A stretch of 64,000 nt of DNA from contig NZ_NPJZ01000001.1 in NCBI RefSeq assembly GCF_002245895.1, forward strand, positions 5,409,001 through 5,473,000, read 5' to 3'. This DNA is from Rhodococcus sp. OK302. GTDB lineage: Bacteria > Actinomycetota > Actinomycetes > Mycobacteriales > Mycobacteriaceae. This document shows positions 1 through 8,139 of the stretch, one piece after another (within the stretch, counting starts at the first letter, position 1; every line of letters begins with the position of its first letter). A program made the position numbers and the translations under genes. Under the pieces are notes generated by a model. It saw only the letters and a list, made by a program, of their open reading frames with translations, had not been told where the DNA came from and did no database searches.

Positions 1-2749
1 TACGAAGGAGATTACCTTCACCGTCGTAGTTCCAGCGTTGTGTGGATCCGTCCGGGTCCACTTGCGCGAGCAGTTTTCCGTCGACACCCCATTGATAGTG
101 CACTGTCGCACCGGTGGGGTCGGTGACGGAGATGATCCGGCCGAATCCGTCGCGGGCGATACTGGTGACAAGCCCTAGCGGATCGGTCACCGAGATCGGC
201 AAACCTGTTTTGTCGCACTCGATTTCGGTGCGCGCACCGCTCGGACTCAGAATGGATGCGGGCGCGCCGTCGGAACGGTAGGTGCATTCGGTGCGCGCCC
301 CGGTCGTGTCTGCGAAAGCAATCAGGTTGCCACTGCTGGGGTCCCAAGTCCGGTGGGCACTCGCCCCGCCCGGCGTACGTATCGCCGACGGTTTTCGCGC
401 TGCCACATACTCGACGATGATGGGATGTCCGTCGGGGCGCGTGATGCGTGCGATATCCCCATCCGCGGTGTATCGGTAGCGGGTGACAGTTCCGTCGGGG
501 GCGGTGACTGCGAGAGGATCACGGCGGGCGTTGTAGTCGGTGTGAGTGTGCGCGCCGATTGGTGTCACCAGATCACGGAGGCGCAGATCGCTGTCGAAAC
601 CGTGGACCGTCACGGCTCCGACGCTGTCGGTGACGGTGGTGACGGAACCTGCGCTGTCGGCCATATCGGCGTAGTGGAAGGAAGAGTCGAGGACCCCGCC
701 CGTTCCGTGCTGTTCGGTGACGCGCCCGAAGGTGTCATAGGTGTTGAGCATCCGGTTGCCGTTGGAATCGGTCCACGACGTCATCCGTCCATCAGCGTCG
801 TAGGTGTAGCTGGTGGTTGCGCCGGTGCCAGTGGTGACGGCAGCGAGATTCCCGTCGCGGTAAGAGAATCGGCGAACCGTAGTGTTCTGGTCACGGCTGG
901 CCACTGAGAGCGCCGCGACGCGCCCCGCTGTGGTGTCGACCAGGATCCGGTAGCCACCCGAATGGACTATCTCGGTAGGTTCACCGGAAGTGTTGTAGTG
1001 AAATCGAATTCGATTCTTGTGCTGATCAGTGATGGCACTGATCGCGAAGTTTCCGACTTCGATGTCGAGCCCGGCAGCGGCGCGTTCGGGAGCAAAATGC
1101 CAGATGATCGCGCGTTCCGGATTTTCGATCCGGTAGCCGCCGGCAGCGGTGCGAGTCAACGGCCACCGCTGACCCGATATCGGCATGACAGGGATCCCGG
1201 GTTCGGAATGCGGATAGGCCAGGAGCACACCATCTTCGGCGACAAAGCTCACTCCGGATTCTTCGACGACGACACGCATGTCGAGCGTCGAGGTCCAGGT
1301 ATTGCCGAACCAGCGGCCTCTCCGATAGTTGGATCGGTGCCGTCGGGTCAGGATGAACGGGAGTACCGCGGGGAGTGCGAGATCCGTTTCCGGAAGCAAG
1401 AATTCGCCCGTTGCGATATCAACCGGATCCCGGCCGGAACACACTTCTTGTTGTGTCCGATCGCAATTGGGTCCGGAGTCGGCAGCGTCCTCGCCGATAC
1501 CGCGATCCCCCTCGGATCGTTCTCGCGGGCCAGGTGTGTCGGGGTGGCTGCCATCGGAAGGCGGTTCCCCGTGCGCTGACGGCCGAGTTGGGATGTCGTC
1601 GAGTGTGCGCCCCGCAGCGCCTAGCTCCGAAAGCTCATCGGCGATCCGAATTCCGTTTCGGCCCAACACTGCCGCGCCGCCGGCGCCCCCGGTCGCCGCA
1701 GTCAGTATTGCGTCTCCGGCAAGTGAACCTGCGAATTCGAACGGGTTCTTCGCAATGCCGGTGAACATCGCGCTGACCGCCGCGCCCGGATTGGCTGCTG
1801 CCGCAGTAACCCCGGCGACAGTATCGCTCATTCCCGCAAAATATTCGGCCGGATGGCTGATGTTGTAGGGGTCGACGATGCTGACCTGGCGAACGAAGGC
1901 GACTATCCCGGTCACACTGCCGACGAGGCCCGCGCTGAAGTTCGCCGCTGCGAGGTTACTGCCCTCAGCGATGTCGGTGAGGTTGTCGATCATGCGCTCG
2001 GTGAACGGCGGCTCGGTCGGGGCAGCGGCGGTAGCCTGCTCGAGTTCGCCGACTACCTGGCCGGCGATGTAGTCACGATTGCTCCGGGCATCGGCGAGGA
2101 TACGCCGCGCTTCTTCCCTCATCGGGGTCCACGTATCTGTCAGCGGATTCGCGTGCTGCTGCTCGCCGGTGAGTGCATTGAATGCGTCGATCTGTGATTG
2201 TTCTACCCGCGCGGCCTCTTTCCACAGTGCGATGGCGTCGGCGGCTTGTGCTTGGAGGCCCTCGACGGCGTACGACCAGGATGTCAGCGTGCTACCGGCA
2301 CCGATCATGGCGTCGGCGGCTTCGAACCAGAGCCCGGGTTGTTTGTCGTAGACCTCGTTGAATGCGTCGGCGCCGGTTCCGGTCCAGTCGGCTGCATCGA
2401 TCTGGCGTAGCGAGGTGGCCGTGGATTCGATTCCGGCGGTGAGCGCTGTGAGTGTGTCGACAGCGCCGAAGATGGCGGAAGTGTCTCCGCGGATGAGTTC
2501 CTTCGGTTGATCTGTTTGTCCGAGTTCGAGTTCGTCTACCTGGCCGCCGGTGATGCTCGCAACCGAATCGCTGAGGGTTGTGAGTGCTCCCGCAACACCG
2601 TCGGCTCCAATTCTGTTGGCCGCTCCAGCGAGAGCGTCGAGGCCGGAATCGATTGCTTGACCGGCAGATTCGAGACCGTCTTCGACGCTGTTCTCGATGC
2701 GGTCACCGATCTTGTCGACCATTCCCGCAGCGTTTTCGAGCCAGCCCAT
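1..2749 (-). CDS. RHS/YD-repeat polymorphic toxin-like protein (3' end outside window)
   Basis: The frame is open from the ATG at 2749 to the left edge, giving about 916 visible residues without a stop. The N-terminal ~400 residues are alanine-rich and mostly helical, like a secretion/trafficking region. A DUF6531-type motif (DPVDIATGEFLLPETDL) follows near residues 440-455, then an aromatic/arginine-rich RHS entry region. From about residue 630 there are tandem YD repeats such as SYTYDADGRM and TYDTFGRVTEQ. RHS proteins form a beta-cocoon that encloses a C-terminal toxin; that domain and any immunity gene lie outside the window. The start overlaps the stop of the EspC-like gene (TGATG), so the two are probably translationally coupled. 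The neighbours point to export by type VII secretion. RHS identity is secure; the toxin activity is unknown. Confidence 0.88.
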   Translation of the reverse strand, partial: MGWLENAAGMVDKIGDRIENSVEDGLESAGQAIDSGLDALAGAANRIGADGVAGALTTLSDSVASITGGQVDELELGQTDQPKELIRGDTSAIFGAVDTLTALTAGIESTATSLRQIDAADWTGTGADAFNEVYDKQPGLWFEAADAMIGAGSTLTSWSYAVEGLQAQAADAIALWKEAARVEQSQIDAFNALTGEQQHANPLTDTWTPMREEARRILADARSNRDYIAGQVVGELEQATAAAPTEPPFTERMIDNLTDIAEGSNLAAANFSAGLVGSVTGIVAFVRQVSIVDPYNISHPAEYFAGMSDTVAGVTAAAANPGAAVSAMFTGIAKNPFEFAGSLAGDAILTAATGGAGGAAVLGRNGIRIADELSELGAAGRTLDDIPTRPSAHGEPPSDGSHPDTPGPRERSEGDRGIGEDAADSGPNCDRTQQEVCSGRDPVDIATGEFLLPETDLALPAVLPFILTRRHRSNYRRGRWFGNTWTSTLDMRVVVEESGVSFVAEDGVLLAYPHSEPGIPVMPISGQRWPLTRTAAGGYRIENPERAIIWHFAPERAAAGLDIEVGNFAISAITDQHKNRIRFHYNTSGEPTEIVHSGGYRILVDTTAGRVAALSVASRDQNTTVRRFSYRDGNLAAVTTGTGATTSYTYDADGRMTSWTDSNGNRMLNTYDTFGRVTEQHGTGGVLDSSFHYADMADSAGSVTTVTDSVGAVTVHGFDSDLRLRDLVTPIGAHTHTDYNARRDPLAVTAPDGTVTRYRYTADGDIARITRPDGHPIIVEYVAARKPSAIRTPGGASAHRTWDPSSGNLIAFADTTGARTECTYRSDGAPASILSPSGARTEIECDKTGLPISVTDPLGLVTSIARDGFGRIISVTDPTGATVHYQWGVDGKLLAQVDPDGSTQRWNYDGEGNLLR

Positions 2750-3276
2750 CAGTTCGCTCCCGCTACTGCGATGTCCACTGTGTCGCGGCCGATTGCCCCG
2801 GCGTTGGCCGTGATGGTGCTCCAAGCGGCACCGAATGATTGCGCGCTGTAGTCCGAGTTGAGGACATTGTTGGCGGGGTTGTCGGCGAATGTTTCACCCC
2901 AACTGCGAGATCCGGCCTCTTCGGAATTCATTCGGGGATCTCCGAAGACGTTGGTCCACGCCGTTTTCACAGTGCCGGAGTTAGCTTGCTCGATTGAATT
3001 GTAAAGTCCGGCCGAGAGGTCGAGGGTGTTGGCGATACTGTTCGCAGCTTTCACCAGTGCCCTCACTCCCCAGGTCCATCTTTCGGCGAATTCTTCGAGA
3101 CTTTGCTGGACCCCGTGATGACCGGCTTCGATGGTGGATAGTGTGAGGTTTGCGAAACCTCTTCCTATTGAAGCAGTTTCGCCGATTCCTAGTTCGGTGA
3201 GAGCGCCGGTGATCGCAGTGATGCCGGCTGCGGCGTCGAGGAGAACTTGCGGGTCGACGTCGAGGTGTTCGCTCAC
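2749..3276 (-). CDS. EspC-like type VII secretion-associated protein
   Basis: This 175-residue protein begins at a GTG that overlaps the upstream stop (GTGA). Its N-terminus, VSEHLDVDPQVLLDAAAGI, fits the T7SS_ESX_EspC family, whose members start with a short 'hLxVdPxxL' helix-forming segment and are secreted or act as secretion partners of ESX systems. The remainder is alanine/serine-rich with few charged blocks and holds W-x-G-like spots (RWTWGVRAL near residue 95). It has no signal peptide or membrane segment. The position between an SseB-like gene and an RHS gene suggests that it escorts or caps the RHS protein for export. EspC-family assignment is probable; the chaperone role is inference. 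Confidence 0.7.
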   Translation of the reverse strand: MSEHLDVDPQVLLDAAAGITAITGALTELGIGETASIGRGFANLTLSTIEAGHHGVQQSLEEFAERWTWGVRALVKAANSIANTLDLSAGLYNSIEQANSGTVKTAWTNVFGDPRMNSEEAGSRSWGETFADNPANNVLNSDYSAQSFGAAWSTITANAGAIGRDTVDIAVAGAN

Positions 3277-3647
3277 CGGGAAGCTTCCTTGGATGCTGGC
3301 GGGAATCCCAACGGAGTCTCGCCGGCGATGTCGACAAATAGTCCGGTGGCTTCGGGCAAGGAAGGAATGAGAGTGTCGAAGATTCTGCTGCCGAGGACGC
3401 ACTGGTAGCGGGCGTCGACGAGTTCACCTCGCGCTGCAAGGTGGCGAGCGAATTGTTGTTCGTCGGTGAATGCGCAGATCCAGTCGATCCCGCGCAGAGA
3501 TGTGATGAGGATGCGGTCGTCGAACATGGGGACGAGCAGGACCGCATCGCGGACGGCGGCGGTCAGACTCTGAACTCTGCCGAAGCCGAGTCGGAATGCG
3601 TCGACCTCGTCGAGTAAATCGAGTCGACGGTTAGCGATATCCCCCAT
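3273..3647 (-). CDS. SseB-like domain protein
   Basis: The protein has 124 residues. I chose the ATG at 3647 because a G-rich Shine-Dalgarno-like stretch (ggggggcttc) precedes it and because longer starts would run into the divergent plus-strand gene. The body (residues ~20-100) has the hydrophobic 'AVLLVPMFDD...' strand followed by 'WICAFTDEQQFARHL', which matches the SseB N-terminal domain layout of a strand, a variable loop and the 'fTdeqala' helix. SseB-like proteins are common beside actinobacterial type VII effector genes, where they may work in effector handling or immunity. It is first in the SseB-EspC-RHS operon, with a 4-bp overlap to the next gene. The family call is tentative. Confidence 0.62.
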   Translation of the reverse strand: MGDIANRRLDLLDEVDAFRLGFGRVQSLTAAVRDAVLLVPMFDDRILITSLRGIDWICAFTDEQQFARHLAARGELVDARYQCVLGSRIFDTLIPSLPEATGLFVDIAGETPLGFPPASKEASR

Positions 3648-3752
3648 GAAGCCCCCCGGCATCAGCATTGTTTGCGTCGCCAACGTAGCAGAGTTTGCGC
3701 TCGGCAAGCGCGGCAACCGGATCCTGTCGGTGGACGGTGCCACTATTTCAAG

Positions 3753-4523
3753 ATGGAGATCGAAGACGATGGATTCGAACCGCCCGAAGCCTGCGTTCAG
3801 TGGTGTCAAGTGCGAAATTACGATCTGCATGTCCTCGATGACGGCGCCACCGTGGATCTGGACTGGTGGAACTCGCACCTGCGCGACGCCAACCACGAGA
3901 TTCGACTACACGGCCGGAACGACGACGGAAAGATCGTCACTGCTGGCATGGCAACGGTGCAGCGCAATGACCTTCGCCCAAATAGCGAACTCGTCATCGC
4001 AGACCATGACGGGCTCGGACTGCTATTCCTGTGTGCGGCCTGGCAGAGCGCTCATCGGGGTCGCCGATTCAAACGTCGATTCCCCGACGTCTTCAACACA
4101 CAGGTCCCCGATGGCGAAGATCCACTGAAGACGATCAAGTCCATCCTCGACTACTGCGTGAAGACCCGCACATTGCCGGCCATCCACCGCGATACCTGGT
4201 CCGGATGGCCCGTGACACCTGGTGTCGGAGTTTCCCTCATCGCGGCATTCATGTGGGCCGCGGGAGTATCCGAGGCGGGTAGCCGCGCACAGTTGATCGA
4301 CCAGTTCGGTGTGTCAACGCTCATTCACGAAGGTTGGCTGGAAGATCCATCGGTCAGCAGTTTCACCCTGCGTCGATACCACCGCTACAACGAGTTGCTC
4401 AACGCCTGGGCGACAACGGCCCAAACACGCCCCGAGCTAATCGAAATGTGGCTGGTAAAACGCTGGACTGCCCGGGTTCAGGAAGCTCGTCACGGCGAAC
4501 GTGCAATGCCCACGCTGTTCTAA
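3753..4523 (+). CDS. Hypothetical protein at the start of a defence-type gene cluster
   Basis: The predicted protein has 256 residues. I preferred the ATG at 3753 over earlier in-frame codons because it leaves about 105 bp to the divergent SseB-like gene. I do not recognise the family. The N-terminal half is acidic and tryptophan-rich (a 'DLDWWNSHLRDANHE' segment near residue 35), the centre is basic (HRGRRFKRRF), and the C-terminal half looks all-helical with an arginine-rich end. There is no signal peptide, membrane segment or obvious catalytic motif. It is co-directional with the coupled small ORF, DUF6361-like, PLD and helicase genes downstream, so it may belong to the same system, but a 126-bp gap separates it from them. 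Confidence 0.6.
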   Translation: MEIEDDGFEPPEACVQWCQVRNYDLHVLDDGATVDLDWWNSHLRDANHEIRLHGRNDDGKIVTAGMATVQRNDLRPNSELVIADHDGLGLLFLCAAWQSAHRGRRFKRRFPDVFNTQVPDGEDPLKTIKSILDYCVKTRTLPAIHRDTWSGWPVTPGVGVSLIAAFMWAAGVSEAGSRAQLIDQFGVSTLIHEGWLEDPSVSSFTLRRYHRYNELLNAWATTAQTRPELIEMWLVKRWTARVQEARHGERAMPTLF

Positions 4524-4649
4524 GGTCCATCAATACTGCGGGGTCTGGCAAATCCACGCGACCGACACCGACGCCCACCTCCCATGCGGTGAATCATCTC
4601 GGCACTAAGTTGGGGCAATCTATCGGACCAGCCCAGGAGACACTCCAGC

Positions 4650-4850
4650 ATGACCAACGGCAACGCAGGGAAGGGCAACGCCGCGCCCGCCTCAATCGAC
4701 GTCCACTGGAAAGCATGTGAAGGTCCAGTTACAAATCAGTTCCGAATGCGCCAAGCCTTGAACAGCGTGTGGGTCGATGGTCATCGGCCGCTTCAACGGT
4801 TGATTCTCGGACTCCACGCTGGTGTCCACATAGCCTCGCAACCATCATGA
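4650..4850 (+). CDS. Small 66-aa ORF coupled to the DUF6361-like gene
   Basis: A 66-residue frame begins at an ATG preceded by a good Shine-Dalgarno sequence (aggaga, about 9 bases upstream). It ends in an ATGA overlap with the next gene (stop 4848-4850, next ATG 4847). The protein is basic and has no recognised domain. The combination of a ribosome binding site and a four-base coupling overlap is the only support. It could be a small accessory or regulatory protein, or a leader ORF that delivers ribosomes to the downstream gene, which lacks a clear site of its own. Confidence 0.42.
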   Translation: MTNGNAGKGNAAPASIDVHWKACEGPVTNQFRMRQALNSVWVDGHRPLQRLILGLHAGVHIASQPS

Positions 4851-6148
4851 CCCTCCTCGATCAACTTCCGCGATTGTCGCCCTACGACCCGGGTGCTTCG
4901 GGTGAGGGCAGTCTCGACCCGATGGGGCTTGCACCGATCGCCGAACGGATGGCAGAACTTCTGGTGCCCGGCCTGCGAGCCAGGATGAGCCTGCCTCGAT
5001 TTGTCACTCTCACCGCTGTAGGAGCGGTGGCAGTCCAGTCGTTGGTTGACGAGATCGGTTCCGACGGATCCACCACCGCCGATCTCGCGTACGAGTGGCT
5101 GGTGGTGTCCGCATTGGTTCAGTCGAAAGATCCAACGGCAGTCCGATCACTGCCGGGTAGCCGAAAAGCGCGCCGAGCGCTCAACATCGGTGAAGGACTC
5201 AATGCACAAACCTACCTGCGTGGCCCCCGTGTCTTCGGATTCACTGGTGTACACCGCCCGTTCAGCGTCGACGCAGGAATTATCGACAATCGCGGCTTGC
5301 CCCTAGATACGGCCGCGTCGCTTGTCCTGGCGTGGGAGAAGGACACCGGGATGGACGGCTTCTTCTCGGGTCCACGAGCCTCACGTGGTGGAAACTTCCG
5401 AAGAACCATCGAAGAGCAGAGCTTGAATGCCCTGAAGACCGATTCAGCACCCAAGCAAAGTCGACTGTACCTCGACATCCAGCGCACCCTTCTCCCCTCG
5501 TCGCCAGGCACAGCGGAACGCGCACAGCTACACCGGATCGTCATGCACAGCAGTCACGAGATCCGGAACACTCTGAGTCGAATGATCTTCAACGACCCAC
5601 CACCGCAAGATATTCCGGAGCACGAGATTGCGGCTCATCTCCTTCCTCGTGCCCCTGCCGATCTTCGCGTTCTCCTCTATGCAATGACTGCCTACGAGGA
5701 ATGCGCGACGGTCATCGACCGAGCCTTCCGAGACCTGGTTCGCCATATGTCCGCGCAGACGGGATCGACGGACCCCGATTCACTGCAGATGCTGATCAAG
5801 GCCGCGCAGTCACTCCCCGCATTGACCCAACGCGCCATAGACACCGCCGCCGAAGTCGACAACCATGTAGCCGACACATACGCAGTGATCTCGCATCTAT
5901 CCGCTGACATCGCGGAATCGACAGCGCTCTTTCACAACCCTATGGGTCCCAGATCAATGTTCGACGCGCTCCTTGAGCGGCACCGCCAAGTCCAAGAATC
6001 GAAGGACAAGCTGATGTGGCTCGACCAGATAAAGGGCAGCTGGATCACACGATCCGCGTACCGCAATCAACCGCACACCGACAGTGAGAATTGGATACAC
6101 CCGATGCGCTTGAGCACCCTTCAACGGTTCGTGGACACGACCCGGTGA
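4847..6148 (+). CDS. DUF6361-like protein of a PLD/helicase defence cluster
   Basis: The protein has 433 residues from the ATG at 4847, which overlaps the stop of the small ORF (ATGA). The N-terminal 60 residues (SLDPMGLAPIAERMAELLVPG, with 'ARMSLPRFVTLTAVGA' following) recall the DUF6361-type start, where a 'LxPlGL' segment and a 'mxRpRFLt' helix precede a long helical body. I see no catalytic motif or membrane helix; most of the chain is predicted helical with conserved-looking aromatic and arginine residues. The stop overlaps the GTG of the PLD gene (GTGA), so the products are likely made in fixed ratio. Function is unknown. The family label rests on memory of the pattern and needs a profile search. 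Confidence 0.62.
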   Translation: MTLLDQLPRLSPYDPGASGEGSLDPMGLAPIAERMAELLVPGLRARMSLPRFVTLTAVGAVAVQSLVDEIGSDGSTTADLAYEWLVVSALVQSKDPTAVRSLPGSRKARRALNIGEGLNAQTYLRGPRVFGFTGVHRPFSVDAGIIDNRGLPLDTAASLVLAWEKDTGMDGFFSGPRASRGGNFRRTIEEQSLNALKTDSAPKQSRLYLDIQRTLLPSSPGTAERAQLHRIVMHSSHEIRNTLSRMIFNDPPPQDIPEHEIAAHLLPRAPADLRVLLYAMTAYEECATVIDRAFRDLVRHMSAQTGSTDPDSLQMLIKAAQSLPALTQRAIDTAAEVDNHVADTYAVISHLSADIAESTALFHNPMGPRSMFDALLERHRQVQESKDKLMWLDQIKGSWITRSAYRNQPHTDSENWIHPMRLSTLQRFVDTTR

Positions 6149-8139
6149 CCTCCACTCCGTTACTCGACGGTTGGCAGCCACCGCAAGGTGCGGGCCAACC
6201 TGTGGCTGCGATCGCGACAACATTCGTCTTGGAACCAACCTTCTTCGAAACCGATTGCCTCGGACGATTTCTCTCGCTTACTACGCAGGATGAGGGGTCC
6301 GGTAGCGTTGTCGACACAATCGCACAGCTCGAGAGGGAGGATCGTCTCAGCGAGCCTCAGATCACTGTCCTCGCCGACCGCAGCACCGCAGCAGACCGGG
6401 CATCCCTTCGCTGGGACCTTCTGCACTGCAACGTCAATCACGGACTCTTACACTCGAAGGTTGCAATTCTGATGTGGGAGAACGCCACCCGTGTCCTGAT
6501 CGGATCCGCCAACCTGACTTCCGCGGGATACCGCAGGCAGATCGAGATCGGCATCAGCGCCAACCTCGGCGCCGATTGTCTGCTACCGCCCGATACTTTG
6601 ATCGACCTGTCTAACGAGCTGGCAACCTACCTTGATCTGATTCCCGGCGGGCAACCCGACTACAAGCCCATCATCCGTGCCCGCCGCATACTCACTGAGT
6701 TCGAAAGACGCGTCAACCATCAGCGCGACACTGCTGGGAGTTCCCGCACCGTCGAGGTCAGCCTTGCCCCAACTCGTCCTGGCAACTCTCCACTCGCCCA
6801 GTGGAAAGACGTTTGGCACGGACCGAATCCGACACGTGCACTTCAGCTCTCACCATTCTGGGACAGTGAGCCAGACACAACCCAGGCCGTCGCTTCCATC
6901 CTCACCGGGCTACCCAAGTCCAGCCGACGCCACGATGCCGCGACTGTCCCAGGCTACGACGGCACTCTCGCACTGCCTCCCTACTTGAGAGACCTTGCAG
7001 GGACCTACCTGCTCGCACCGCTTGACACCGAAGTGCGAGCGCTACATGCAAAATGCCTGCTTTTGGCGAGCGACACCTGGATTGCGGCGCTAATAGGGAG
7101 TTCCAACCACACCGCAGCTGGCCTCGGGCTCTCCGCACAGCCACACCGGGAGCTGAACGTGTGGCTAGGCGCGCCGATACGCAGCTCCGAAGGGAGAGCA
7201 CTGGCCTCGTTGATCGTGCTTGGTGACGTGATCGAATTGAGTGACACACCACCGAAGTTCGAAGACGAGGACGAAGCTCCACCGACACCACTGCCGTTGT
7301 TCTTTGAGATCTGCCGCCTACGTATGGCTGCTGGTACCGAAACTTGGCAGATTGTCATGCAGTTCAATCCGGAACTGCTGTTGAATGATTGGGCGGTTCG
7401 CTCCACCAACGGGACAGTGCTGGTGACCGGCGAGGACTGGACGGCACTCGGACGCATCGCTGAGATCACCCGGAACCTGCTTCCACACGAGTTGCCCTCC
7501 TTTGTTGACGTGACTTGGTCAGGAAACATATCCCCTTGGACTGTGGTCGTCGACGACCCGCACCTTCTACCACTCGGCAGGTCGACTGCGGACCTCTCCG
7601 CTCGAGACTTGTTCGCCGCGTTGGCTGCAGGCAAATCCGTGGCAGCAGTAGCAGAGGAGAACCAACGGAATGCGGTGCAGGTCAAGGAATTGGGTTTTGC
7701 GTGGGACCCGCTCGCACGATTTGACGATCCAAGTTCCCTGCTACGAGAAGGCCGCTCGTTGGCGGCAGCGTACCTGCAATTGCAGTCCCGCCTGTCCCGG
7801 CGTGCACCCACTGCCGACGCAATCCAGGCTAGGCTAGCTGGCCTGCTAGGGCCGATCTCTCTTGCGGACAAGGTAGTTGAATCGGTATCCGGTCAAAATG
7901 ACAGCGCCGCTGGAGGACTGTTCAAGCTGGCTGAACTCGCACTCGCAGTGGGACGAACTAATTGGGCAGCCGCGTGGGCTGATCTATCCGAAGACGACGT
8001 GCTCCAGGCGAGGCGAGCAGTAATCGACGCGATCCAACACCTTTCCAGCGCAATCAAATCCATAGCATCGGGCCCTGTCGACATCACAGACTACGCCCAC
8101 AGAGCAACACAGGAGGCCCTACGATGCCTAAGCAATTGA
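6145..8139 (+). CDS. Phospholipase-D-fold protein with two HKD motifs
   Basis: The protein has 664 residues. I chose the GTG at 6145 because it overlaps the previous stop (GTGA); an upstream in-frame ATG at 6091 would overlap the neighbour by 58 bp. Two PLD half-sites are present: HSK at residue 103 with GSANLTSAG near 120, and HAK at residue 301 with GSSNHTAAG near 318. Such paired HxK...GSxN sites form one active site that hydrolyses phosphodiesters; in defence systems they act as nucleases (for example DrmC of DISARM). The ~300 residues after the second site are an unassigned extension. The gene overlaps the helicase gene by 16 bp. The likely role is the nuclease arm of a helicase-nuclease complex; substrate is unknown. 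Confidence 0.82.
   Translation: MTSTPLLDGWQPPQGAGQPVAAIATTFVLEPTFFETDCLGRFLSLTTQDEGSGSVVDTIAQLEREDRLSEPQITVLADRSTAADRASLRWDLLHCNVNHGLLHSKVAILMWENATRVLIGSANLTSAGYRRQIEIGISANLGADCLLPPDTLIDLSNELATYLDLIPGGQPDYKPIIRARRILTEFERRVNHQRDTAGSSRTVEVSLAPTRPGNSPLAQWKDVWHGPNPTRALQLSPFWDSEPDTTQAVASILTGLPKSSRRHDAATVPGYDGTLALPPYLRDLAGTYLLAPLDTEVRALHAKCLLLASDTWIAALIGSSNHTAAGLGLSAQPHRELNVWLGAPIRSSEGRALASLIVLGDVIELSDTPPKFEDEDEAPPTPLPLFFEICRLRMAAGTETWQIVMQFNPELLLNDWAVRSTNGTVLVTGEDWTALGRIAEITRNLLPHELPSFVDVTWSGNISPWTVVVDDPHLLPLGRSTADLSARDLFAALAAGKSVAAVAEENQRNAVQVKELGFAWDPLARFDDPSSLLREGRSLAAAYLQLQSRLSRRAPTADAIQARLAGLLGPISLADKVVESVSGQNDSAAGGLFKLAELALAVGRTNWAAAWADLSEDDVLQARRAVIDAIQHLSSAIKSIASGPVDITDYAHRATQEALRCLSN

Noticed and set aside
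353..1868. Long plus-strand open frames over the RHS gene
   Set aside because: They are antisense to a continuous RHS reading frame with clear YD motifs, and their translations have arginine/serine/valine-skewed composition without a family match.
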